DNA of 64,000 nucleotides, taken from the NCBI RefSeq assembly GCF_006540305.1, contig NZ_BJOR01000001.1, positions 7,502,001 to 7,566,000 on the forward strand, written 5' to 3'. The position numbers and the translations under genes were made by a program. Each line of letters starts with the position of its first letter. Positions within the stretch are counted from its first letter, which is position 1. Source of the stretch: Streptomyces sp. 6-11-2 (GTDB lineage: Bacteria; Actinomycetota; Actinomycetes; Streptomycetales; Streptomycetaceae). The notes below the pieces were generated by a model. The model saw only the letters and a program-made list of their open reading frames with translations, made no database searches and was not told the origin of the DNA. Positions 33,994 through 41,798 of the stretch are shown one piece after another.

Positions 33994-36147
33994 ATGGCAA
34001 CCGAGGAAGAGCTGTTCGCGTCGGTCGACGCGCTGCTGGAGGAGGAGCCACAGCTCCCGCCTCCGTCTGAGCGCGCCCGGCTGCGTGAGGCCGCCGGGAT
34101 CACGCAGGCCCGCCTCGCGGTCGCGTTGAAGACGTCGACGCAGACGGTCAAGAACTGGGAGAACGGCCGCTCCGAGCCGAAGGAGCCGCGCCTGTCCGCC
34201 TACCAGCGGCTGCTGAAGGGCTGGGCGGCGAAGCACTCCGCCCACCCGGCCCACCCCGCCAGCAGCGCCACTCCCACTCCCACTGCCACGCCCGCCCCGG
34301 CCTCCTCGCCCCAGTCGGCACCGTTTCTGGAGGCGTTCTCCGCCCCGGCCGAGCCCGAGGCGGAGACCACCGCACCAATGCAGGCACCCGCTGCCCCGGC
34401 CGCGCCGGAACGTCCGGCCGTCCGCCGCCCGGTCACATCGTCACGCCGCCCGGTCGCTAAGAAGACCACCCAGCCCGAGCTGGACCCGCGGTTCCCGCAC
34501 GGGCCGCTCGCCGTGCTCGACGGTGACGGCTCCGCCTACGGCGTGAACGGGATCGTATGGGACTGTCCGGCGACCACCATCCCTCAGTTGGTGGAGTGGA
34601 CGCTGCGCGAGTCCGGGCTCGGTGCGCCGAAGCTGCATCGCAACGGGAAGGAAAGCGACCCGCTGATCGTGCTCACCGCGGCGGCCGCCGTGAAGCTCGG
34701 GCTGCCGGAGCGTCTGGAGGGCCACGAGCAGCGCCGCTCCCTGCGTCTGCCCGACGACCATCCCGTGGTCAAGCAGGTCACCCGCGCGAAGTGGAAGCTG
34801 ACGCAGCGCGGGTTCGGGCCGTGGGCGCGGATCTACCGCCCCGCGCAGGCCGGGCAGCGGCAGTGCGTGCAGCTCGCCGTCCTGTCGTGGGACGCGCTCG
34901 ACACCCGGGCCTGGCCGGGAGTCACGGACATGGAGCCTGCCGACATCGCACGCGTCCTGGGCATCTACGCCCAGCGCGTGATCACCCCTCGCGGCTCTAC
35001 AGCCGTGTCCGGGCTGGAGCTGATGACTGCGCTGCGCCCGCCCACGAGGGCGGTGCAGGACCGCGCGACCGGTAACTGGGTCTCCGGCCACAACCCCGGG
35101 TCGCTCGGGACGGAGCCGGTCGACCCGGCGCCGCCGGAGGCCACCCAGGAGCACCCCGTCGTCGTCAACTCCGGCTGGGAGGGCGGCTTCCTGGATGAGG
35201 AGGCGTACCAGTGGGCGCGCGACCTCGATCTGCTCACCGGCGAGGAGGCAGCCCTTCCGTGGGTGGTCGGCCTGGACCTGAACACCGCCTTCCTGGCGGC
35301 CGCGTCCCGCCTGATGGTCGGCCTGTCCGGCCCGGAGCAGGTCCAGCATCCGCACTTCGACAAGCGCATCCCCGGCGCATGGTTCGTGGACTTGTCCCAC
35401 ATCGAGCTGGACCCCCGCCTGCCCTCGCCGTTCACCCCCTCTGGCCTCCGGCCCACGGGACCCGCCTGGTACCAGACCCACACTGTCGCCTACGCCCAGG
35501 AGCTCGGCCACAATGTCCGGCCCACCGAGGCGTTCCTGCGGCGCGAGACCGGCGCGTACCTGGACCCGTGGCACGACCGGCTCAGGACCGCCTACGTCGA
35601 CACCCTCGCCGACCTGGGCGTCACCAAGGACCTCAGCGACACCGAATTCCTTGCGGCAATGGAGCGGCACAAGCAGGCCGACCCCGGTTCGGCGGCCGTC
35701 CTCGCGGCCATCAAGGCGACCGTCAAGGGCGGTGTGGGCAAGCTGCGCGAGCGCCCGCAGGGGCGGCACTACAAGGACGGCGACCGCTGGCCGGCCCTGG
35801 AACGCCCGACCTGGCGACCGGACCTCCGCGCCGCCGTCATCAGCAAGGCCCGGGTCAACATGCACCGCAAGATGCTCAGGATGGCGGAGTTCACCGGCCT
35901 GTACCCGCTCGCGGTGCTGTCCGACTGCGTCGTCTACCCCTCGCCGGGCCGCAGCCCGCTGGACTTCCTGCCCTACAGCACCAGCGGCAAGCCGATCCCC
36001 GGCGCCTTCCGCCTCGGATCCACCCCGGGCCTGGCCAAGGTCGAAGGAGTGCGGGAGATGGCGTGGGCCGTCGACCTGATGGAGCAGGGCCTCAACCCCG
36101 CCCGGCACATCAAGGGTGGCGACGCCGTCCTGGACGAAGGCGAATAG
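33994..36147 (+). CDS. tap: Telomere-associated protein Tap
   Basis: The 717-residue protein matches Tap of linear Streptomyces replicons in length and organisation. An N-terminal XRE-like helix-turn-helix (REAAGITQARLAVALKTSTQ followed by TVKNWENGR) is followed by a Pro/Ala-rich linker (about 75-145) and a long conserved C-terminal region (LDPRFPHGPLAVLDGDGSAY, then VSGLELMTALRPPTRAVQDR). Tap binds folded single-stranded telomere ends and recruits the terminal protein for end patching. GGAGG lies seven bases before the ATG at 33994, so that start is chosen over 33988. The tpg gene follows, as in known loci. Confidence 0.92.
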   Translation: MATEEELFASVDALLEEEPQLPPPSERARLREAAGITQARLAVALKTSTQTVKNWENGRSEPKEPRLSAYQRLLKGWAAKHSAHPAHPASSATPTPTATPAPASSPQSAPFLEAFSAPAEPEAETTAPMQAPAAPAAPERPAVRRPVTSSRRPVAKKTTQPELDPRFPHGPLAVLDGDGSAYGVNGIVWDCPATTIPQLVEWTLRESGLGAPKLHRNGKESDPLIVLTAAAAVKLGLPERLEGHEQRRSLRLPDDHPVVKQVTRAKWKLTQRGFGPWARIYRPAQAGQRQCVQLAVLSWDALDTRAWPGVTDMEPADIARVLGIYAQRVITPRGSTAVSGLELMTALRPPTRAVQDRATGNWVSGHNPGSLGTEPVDPAPPEATQEHPVVVNSGWEGGFLDEEAYQWARDLDLLTGEEAALPWVVGLDLNTAFLAAASRLMVGLSGPEQVQHPHFDKRIPGAWFVDLSHIELDPRLPSPFTPSGLRPTGPAWYQTHTVAYAQELGHNVRPTEAFLRRETGAYLDPWHDRLRTAYVDTLADLGVTKDLSDTEFLAAMERHKQADPGSAAVLAAIKATVKGGVGKLRERPQGRHYKDGDRWPALERPTWRPDLRAAVISKARVNMHRKMLRMAEFTGLYPLAVLSDCVVYPSPGRSPLDFLPYSTSGKPIPGAFRLGSTPGLAKVEGVREMAWAVDLMEQGLNPARHIKGGDAVLDEGE

Positions 36148-36150
36148 GCC

Positions 36151-36255
36151 GTGGCAGACACGAGCATCATCGCCCCGCACCTCGAAGCCGACACCGGCCT
36201 GGAGCGGACGCTGAACCACCCCAACGGCAAGGACTATGCCTCCGAAGGGAACTGA
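36151..36255 (+). CDS. 34-codon small ORF between tap and tpg
   Basis: A GTG at 36151, three bases after the tap stop, opens a frame encoding a peptide with the segments SIIAPHLEADTGLERTLNHP and NGKDYASEGN. It ends at 36255, five bases before the tpg start. An AAGG lies about ten bases upstream. No family is recognised. The tight packing suggests a coupling peptide or a real third gene of the operon. Confidence 0.4.
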   Translation: MADTSIIAPHLEADTGLERTLNHPNGKDYASEGN

Positions 36256-36259
36256 CGCT

Positions 36260-36817
36260 GTGAGAGAGATCGAGGACGCGATCGAGCGTGCCGAGCGGGA
36301 GGCTTTCACGCGGAAGCCGCCCAAGACGTTGAAGGGCCAGATCGGTTTCCTGCTCAAGCAGTTGAAGTCCGCGAAGGCCGTCGCCGCGGAACTCGGCGTC
36401 ACCGCCGACTCCGTCAACCGCTACCGGCGTGGCGCCCGCAAGCACCCGCCGAAGGAGATCCAGCAGAAGATCGACGCGGCCGTGCGGTCGCGCTGGCAGC
36501 CGCAGGTCCGCAAGCGGCGGCGCCAGCAGGCCGCCGCCACCGGCGGGATCACGGTGGAGACGCGGGCGCGCTTCGGGTACACCGCGCCGGTCGGCACGAC
36601 CGACGACGGACGCTTCCGCCGCCTCACCGTGCACCTCCCCCCGTCGTACGCGCAGCGTCTGTTCGACGCCCGCGAAACGGGAGCCGGCGAACCGCAGATG
36701 CGCCACATCATCGCCGAAGGATTCAAAGAGGTCTATTTCCAGGACGGCGGAGTACGCGCCATGGGACTGTCGGACGTGGCGATCAACGAAATTGATTACC
36801 TCGACCTGGATTTCTGA
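36260..36817 (+). CDS. tpg: Telomere-protecting terminal protein Tpg
   Basis: The 185-residue protein has the hallmarks of Streptomyces Tpg. These are IEDAIERAEREAFTRKPPKT at the start, a helix-turn-helix (AVAAELGVTADSVNRYRRG), a basic stretch KRRRQQ, and a C-terminal region ending INEIDYLDLDF. Tpg is covalently bound to the 5' ends of linear replicons and primes synthesis that fills the terminal gap. The GTG at 36260 follows GAAGGGA and gives the usual length of about 184 residues. An ATG 24 bases upstream is poorly spaced from its AAGGA. Confidence 0.92.
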   Translation: MREIEDAIERAEREAFTRKPPKTLKGQIGFLLKQLKSAKAVAAELGVTADSVNRYRRGARKHPPKEIQQKIDAAVRSRWQPQVRKRRRQQAAATGGITVETRARFGYTAPVGTTDDGRFRRLTVHLPPSYAQRLFDARETGAGEPQMRHIIAEGFKEVYFQDGGVRAMGLSDVAINEIDYLDLDF

Positions 36818-36874
36818 AGTGCTTCGTCATCCGACCAGTGGAGGTCGCTTCCGTCCACCGCTTCCCGCGTGATC

Positions 36875-37345
36875 TCACCGAGCGGGGAAGGTGAGCCGCA
36901 GAACGATCTCGCCGTCGTCGATCTCCCCGGTGGGCTGGAACCCGAACTTCTGGTAGAAGGGCCACGGTTCGCCGTCGCCGGGGTCGTAGCTGGTCAGCAG
37001 TTCGGTGGCGCCGTCCGTGCGAACCAGGTCGGCGATCTGTGTGAGCACCTCCCGGCCGATTCCTCGCTTCTGGTACCGCTTGTCGATGAGCAGGCGCCAG
37101 AGGAAGTGCCGCCCTTTGAAAAGACCGGTCGGCGGCTTCCAGGACAGCATCACGAAGCCCACTGGCTCGTCGCCACGGTATACGGCGCGGTACCAGGGAT
37201 TGGCCTCCGGCGTCTTTGCCGCCTGCTTGAGCGACTTGGACACGGAGGCGACGAACTGCTTCTGGTCACGGCGGACGCGGAGGGCACGAACGACATCCCG
37301 GTTGTCGTCGGTGATCTCCCGTAGGTGCACGCCTGGGGACCTCAT
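36875..37345 (-). CDS. GNAT-family N-acetyltransferase
   Basis: This 156-residue GNAT protein begins MRSPGVHLREITDDNRDVVR. It has the acetyl-CoA motif LLIDKRYQKRGIGREVLTQI and a terminal block WPFYQKFGFQPTGEIDDGE. The pattern resembles BltD/SpeG-like or small-molecule amine acetyltransferases. The substrate is unknown. It is convergent with tpg and has no operon partner. Confidence 0.88.
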   Translation of the reverse strand: MRSPGVHLREITDDNRDVVRALRVRRDQKQFVASVSKSLKQAAKTPEANPWYRAVYRGDEPVGFVMLSWKPPTGLFKGRHFLWRLLIDKRYQKRGIGREVLTQIADLVRTDGATELLTSYDPGDGEPWPFYQKFGFQPTGEIDDGEIVLRLTFPAR

Positions 37346-37562
37346 GCCACACCCTTCCTGCATCCGGCAGTTGCGCCGTCCGGGCCGACGGGGAGAGCCG
37401 CCACTGAGCGGCATTCCCCTGTGTGTACGCGGTATCAGGGAGGCCCGGCCGGGCGTCTTCGCAGCGTATGCGTCACAGGCGATCCGGGGCGGGACCGGCA
37501 CGCCGGAGTGTGACCGCGCCCGGGGCCGCTCCTGGCCAAGAGCGGCCCGGTCGCGGCGGACA

Positions 37563-37600
37563 AGTGTTTCCCGGAGCCACGGACGGCTCCGGGAAACACT
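37563..37600. terminator. Strong terminator of the subtilisin gene
   Basis: A perfect 16-base inverted repeat (37563-37578 with 37585-37600) and a six-base loop lie 35 bases beyond the protease stop. Confidence 0.8.
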
Positions 37601-37610
37601 CGGCCAGAGC

Positions 37611-37641
37611 CTCAGAGGCTCAGAGGCTCAGAGGCTCAGGG
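37611..37641. repeat. CTCAGAGG tandem repeat, 3.9 copies
   Basis: Three perfect 8-base units CTCAGAGG start at 37611, 37619 and 37627, and a partial copy runs into the protease stop codon. A simple repeat this close to a gene end can vary by slippage. Confidence 0.7.
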
Positions 37642-38841
37642 CACGATCCGCAGGAGCTTGTTCGGCGAGCCGGTGCCCGGGCTGGTGACCACGCCCGAGG
37701 TGGCGCCGTTCACCAGGGCCGTGGAGACCTGCGCCGGGGTGGCCGAGGTGTGGCTCGCGAGGTAGATCGCGGCCGCGCCCGCTACGTGCGGCGTCGCCAT
37801 CGACGTACCTGAGATGGTGTTGGTGGCGGTGTCGCTGGTGTTCCAGCCCGCCGTGATCGAGGAGCCGGGGGCGAAGAGGTCGAGGACCGAGCCGTAGTTG
37901 GAGTAGCTGGCCCTGGCGTCCGTACTGGTGGTGGCGCCGACGGTGATCGCCTCCGTGACCCGCGCGGGGGACGAGGTGGAGGCGTCTGCGCTGGAGTTGC
38001 CCGCGGCGATCGCGTAGGTCACGCCGCTGGCGATCGAGTTGCGTACGGCCGTGTCCAGGGAGGCGGAGGCCCCGCCGCCCAGCGACATGTTGGCGACCGA
38101 GGGACCGGTGTGGTTCTTGGTGACCCAGTCGACGCCGGCTATGACACCGGCGGTGGTGCCCGAGCCGCTGGAGTTGAGCACGCGGACCGCCACGATCCTG
38201 GCGTTCTTGGCGACGCCGTAGGTCGAGCCCGCGATGGTGGTGGCGACATGGGTGCCATGGCCGTTGCCGTCCGACGGTGTGCCGCCGCTGACGGCGTCGT
38301 AGCCGTAGGTGGCCCGCCCGCTGATTTGGCTGTGCGTGATGCGGACACCGGTGTCGATGACGTACGCGGTCACGCCGCTGCCCGCCGAGTCCGGATAGGT
38401 GTAGGTGCCGGAGAGCGGCAGTGACGCCTGGTCGATCCGGTCCAGGCCCCAGGGCGCGTTGGTCTGGGTGGTGTCGTTGAGATGGACCGTCTGGTCCTGC
38501 TCCACCGCGGCGACCGCCGGGTCGGCAGCGAGCCTCCTGGCCTCGGTCGCCGAGAGGTGCGCGGTGTAGCCGTTCAGCGCGCTGCCGAACGTCTTCTTCA
38601 CGCTGCCGCCGTACTTGGTGATCAGGCCCTTGCCCTGGCTCGAAGCGGACGTGAAGCCCGCGTTCTTCTTGAGGGTGACGATGTAGCTGTCCTTGACCGC
38701 CGTGGGTGAGCCGGCGGCGAGCACTCTGCCCTCCGCCGGGGCGGCCTGGGCGGGAAGCGCGGTGAGTCCGCCCAGGAGAGCGGCGGTTGTGACGCCGGTG
38801 AGGGCGGCGAAGCGGATCTTCCTGCTACGCGGTGGTGCCAT
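37636..38841 (-). CDS. Secreted subtilisin-family (S8) serine protease
   Basis: The 401-residue preproprotein has a Sec signal ([21 protein letters not shown]), an I9 inhibitor propeptide (about 45-120, with [13 protein letters not shown]) and a proteinase-K-like catalytic domain. The triad is in [14 protein letters not shown] (Asp), [15 protein letters not shown] (His) and [16 protein letters not shown] (Ser), with the oxyanion Asn in AIAAGNSS. It is a typical extracellular protease of Streptomyces. A strong hairpin terminator follows. The upstream gap of about 540 bases must hold its promoter. Confidence 0.96.
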   Translation of the reverse strand: MAPPRSRKIRFAALTGVTTAALLGGLTALPAQAAPAEGRVLAAGSPTAVKDSYIVTLKKNAGFTSASSQGKGLITKYGGSVKKTFGSALNGYTAHLSATEARRLAADPAVAAVEQDQTVHLNDTTQTNAPWGLDRIDQASLPLSGTYTYPDSAGSGVTAYVIDTGVRITHSQISGRATYGYDAVSGGTPSDGNGHGTHVATTIAGSTYGVAKNARIVAVRVLNSSGSGTTAGVIAGVDWVTKNHTGPSVANMSLGGGASASLDTAVRNSIASGVTYAIAAGNSSADASTSSPARVTEAITVGATTSTDARASYSNYGSVLDLFAPGSSITAGWNTSDTATNTISGTSMATPHVAGAAAIYLASHTSATPAQVSTALVNGATSGVVTSPGTGSPNKLLRIVP

Positions 38842-39188
38842 GTGAGGGAGTCCTCCTCAGGCAGGCGCGCCGGGGTGTGGCGCGCGTTGTGGGGGGTGCG
38901 CACGCCAAGGCGCACTCGCCCCTGGAGCGTTGCGTTCCGCCCAGGGACGAGATAAGCGTGTGGCAAACGAGCCGCAGAGGCAAGGGAGTTGAGGGGCTGT
39001 CACATAGGTGTCATGCCCATGAAATCTACGTCCGTCCGAGGCGGTCGTCGGCGGGGCCGGGAGTGCGGCGAGCGCCCTGGCCGCCGTCGACGGTCAGCGT
39101 TCCGACTGGCCGTGCCGGCCGCGGTCTGGTCCTCAACTCCGGTACATGCACGCTCCGTTGACGCCCCTTGTGCTCAGCACTACCGTTT
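38842..39188. other. Non-coding interval between protease and glycosidase promoters
   Basis: No gene is convincing here. The part next to 38841 must contain the protease promoter; nothing else stands out. Confidence 0.4.
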
Positions 39189-39202
39189 TGAGAGCGCTCT
39201 CA
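39189..39202 (+). promoter_or_regulatory. LacI/CebR-type operator palindrome
   Basis: TGAGAGCGCTCTCA is a perfect 14-base palindrome close to the TGGGAGCGCTCCCA consensus bound by CebR-like repressors of Streptomyces glycosidase genes. It lies about 180 bases before the GH2 gene. No LacI-type gene is adjacent. Confidence 0.6.
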
Positions 39203-39380
39203 CACCCCGTCTGCCCAAGCCCCCTCCATCTGTACCTGCACCGCACCGGGCGGGATCACGACCCAGACAGGGAAACCCCCTCCGGCGAGTCCGGGCCTTC
39301 GCCGTCGCGCGGGAGCGGGCTGACCTGTCGCGCACGAATGACATGCACAGGACATCAGCCTTTCACAGGACACAACGGGA

Positions 39381-41759
39381 GTGACGACCGTGGCGAGACG
39401 CCCAACCCCCTGGAGGTTCCCCCTTCCCCGACCGCGGCAGGCCCTGCGGCGCCTGATGGCCTGCGGCGCGGCGCTGGTGGCGGCCGCCGCCGTGCTGGTC
39501 GTGGACGGCGCGGCGCCGAGCCGCGCCGTCACCGCGGCCTGGGCCCCCAAGTCCGCGCCGATGACGACGCCCTGGACCAACCAGGTCCCGGTCGACGCGC
39601 CGCTGCCGGAATACCCCCGGCCGCAGCTCACCCGCCCCGACTGGCTCAACCTCAACGGCATCTGGGACTTCGCGGTCACCTCCCGCGACGCTGGGCAGCC
39701 CGCCGTCTTCGGTGAACAGATCCGGGTGCCCTTCGTCCCCGAGTCCGCGCTCTCCGGCATCCAGCGCAAGATCACCCAGAACGACCGGCTCTGGTACCGG
39801 CGCACCTTCACGGTGCCCACGGGCTGGAGCGGCCGACGCGTCCAGCTCAACTTCGGCGCCTCCGACTGGGAGACCACCGTCCGGGTGAACGGACAGCAGG
39901 CCGGGTCCGTCCACCGCGGTGGCTACGACGCCTTCTCCTACGACATCACCCCCCTGCTCAACGGCGGCACCAACACGATCGTCGTCTCCGCGTACGACCC
40001 GACCGAGACCGGCGGCCAGGCCATCGGCAAGCAGCGCATCCAGGACGTCACCCCGCACGCCGGGCACAGCATCGTCTACACCGCCTCGTCGGGGATCTGG
40101 CAGACCGTCTGGCTGGAGCCCACCGCGACGGCCCGCATCACCCGGCTCGACATGGTGCCGCGCCTGGAGGACAACACCCTGCGGGTGACCGTGCGCGCCG
40201 CCGGAGCCGACGGGGCGAGCGTCAAGGTCACCGTCTCCTCCGGCGGAACGCCCTTCGGCAGCGCCACCGGCACGGTCGGCGCCGAGTTCGCGGTGCCGGT
40301 GCCCGCCGCCCACCTGTGGACGCCCGAGGACCCCTTCCTCTACGACGTCACCGCCGAGCTGATCGGCAGCACCGGCGGTGACCGGGTCGGCAGTTACACC
40401 GGTATGCGGTCCATCGCCGTCAAGGACGTGAACGGCGTGCGCCGGCCGGTCCTCAACGGCCGGTTCGTCTTCCAGACGGGCACCCTGGACCAGGGCTTCT
40501 GGCCGGACGGCATCCAGACCGCGCCCACGGACGACGCCCTCCGGTTCGACCTCCAGAAACACAAGGATCTCGGCTTCAACATGGTCCGCAAGCACATCAA
40601 GGTCGAGCCGCAGCGCTGGTTCTACTGGGCGGACCGGCTCGGGCTGCTGGTGTGGCAGGACATGCCCTCCATGGACAGTTCCAAGAGCCCGGACGGTGCG
40701 GCCCGTACCCAGTGGGAGAGCGAGTACCGCGCGATCGTCGACCAGCACCGCAGTTCCCCCTCGCTCATCCAGTGGGTGGACCAGAACGAAGGCTGGGGCC
40801 AGTACGACCAGGCCCGCATCGCCGACATGGTCAAGGCCTACGACCCCTCCCGCCTGGTCGACAACATGAGCGGCGTCAACTGCTGCGCCGCCCAGGACGG
40901 CGGCAACGGCGACGTCATCGACAACCACAACTACGTCGGCCCCGGCAACACCCCGACCGAACCGGTGCGCGCCTCGGTGCTCGGCGAGTACGGGGGCCTC
41001 GGCTACCGGGTTTCCGGCCACGAGTGGTACCCCGGCGGCGGCTGGGGCTACGAGGACCAGCCGAGCCAGGCCGCCCTCAACGACCGGCTGGTCGGGCTGC
41101 TGGACGGCATGCGGGAGAACTCCATGCCCGCGGCCGGGCTCTCGGCGGCCGTCTACACGCAGATCACCGACGTCGAGAACGAGACCAACGGCCTGATGAC
41201 GTACGACCGGCAGGTCGTCAAGGTCGACCAGGCCCGCGTCCGCGCCGCCAACCAGGCGCTCATCGCGGCCTCCCGCACGGCGGGCCCGCCGGTCGGGCTG
41301 CCGGTGGGGCAGTACGTGTCGATCCGCGTCACCACCAGCGGCTACACCAACCGCTACATCAGGCACTACGACGGGCTCGGCTACACGGAGGTGGTGGACG
41401 CGGCCGGCGGGACCGTGCTCAAGCAGGACGCCACCTGGAAGGTGACACCGGGGCTGGCGAACAAGCTCTGCTACTCCTTCGAGTCCCGCAACTACCCGGG
41501 CCAGTACCTGCGCCACCGCGACTTCCGTGTCCGGCGCGAGGGCGGTGGCGACACCGTCTACCGGGAGGACGCCACCTGGTGCCCCGTCCGGAACGACAGT
41601 GGCATCCGGCTGGCGGCGTCCAACTTCCCCGGGCAATACCTGCGGCACATCAACGCCGAACTGTGGCTGGCCCAGGCCGGCGGCTCGCACGCCTGGGACA
41701 ACCCGGCCACCTTCACCGAGGACACCACCTGGGCGATCGAGGCGCCCTGGGCTCCCTGA
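39381..41759 (+). CDS. Secreted GH2-type glycosidase with C-terminal CBM42 (AbfB) domain
   Basis: The 792-residue protein has a signal peptide (about 1-50), the GH2 sugar-binding jelly roll (about 70-230), an immunoglobulin-like domain, a TIM barrel and a C-terminal AbfB/CBM42 trefoil. The barrel contains the acid/base Glu in IQWVDQNEGWGQYD and a candidate nucleophile in VLGEYGGLGYR. The trefoil has three repeats (YIRHYDGLGY, PGQYLRHRDFRV, PGQYLRHINAELWL) that bind arabinofuranose side chains. It should trim arabinose-decorated polysaccharide. The GTG at 39381 is likely; a GTG three codons later is possible. Confidence 0.88.
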   Translation: MTTVARRPTPWRFPLPRPRQALRRLMACGAALVAAAAVLVVDGAAPSRAVTAAWAPKSAPMTTPWTNQVPVDAPLPEYPRPQLTRPDWLNLNGIWDFAVTSRDAGQPAVFGEQIRVPFVPESALSGIQRKITQNDRLWYRRTFTVPTGWSGRRVQLNFGASDWETTVRVNGQQAGSVHRGGYDAFSYDITPLLNGGTNTIVVSAYDPTETGGQAIGKQRIQDVTPHAGHSIVYTASSGIWQTVWLEPTATARITRLDMVPRLEDNTLRVTVRAAGADGASVKVTVSSGGTPFGSATGTVGAEFAVPVPAAHLWTPEDPFLYDVTAELIGSTGGDRVGSYTGMRSIAVKDVNGVRRPVLNGRFVFQTGTLDQGFWPDGIQTAPTDDALRFDLQKHKDLGFNMVRKHIKVEPQRWFYWADRLGLLVWQDMPSMDSSKSPDGAARTQWESEYRAIVDQHRSSPSLIQWVDQNEGWGQYDQARIADMVKAYDPSRLVDNMSGVNCCAAQDGGNGDVIDNHNYVGPGNTPTEPVRASVLGEYGGLGYRVSGHEWYPGGGWGYEDQPSQAALNDRLVGLLDGMRENSMPAAGLSAAVYTQITDVENETNGLMTYDRQVVKVDQARVRAANQALIAASRTAGPPVGLPVGQYVSIRVTTSGYTNRYIRHYDGLGYTEVVDAAGGTVLKQDATWKVTPGLANKLCYSFESRNYPGQYLRHRDFRVRREGGGDTVYREDATWCPVRNDSGIRLAASNFPGQYLRHINAELWLAQAGGSHAWDNPATFTEDTTWAIEAPWAP

Positions 41760-41798
41760 GCCCGGCCACCGCCCCGACGCGAAGAGGACGGACCCGAC

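Noticed and set aside
39363..41690. Long minus-strand frame opposite the GH2 gene
   Set aside because: It is an antisense shadow of a gene with signal peptide, catalytic motifs and CBM repeats, and has no recognisable domain itself.
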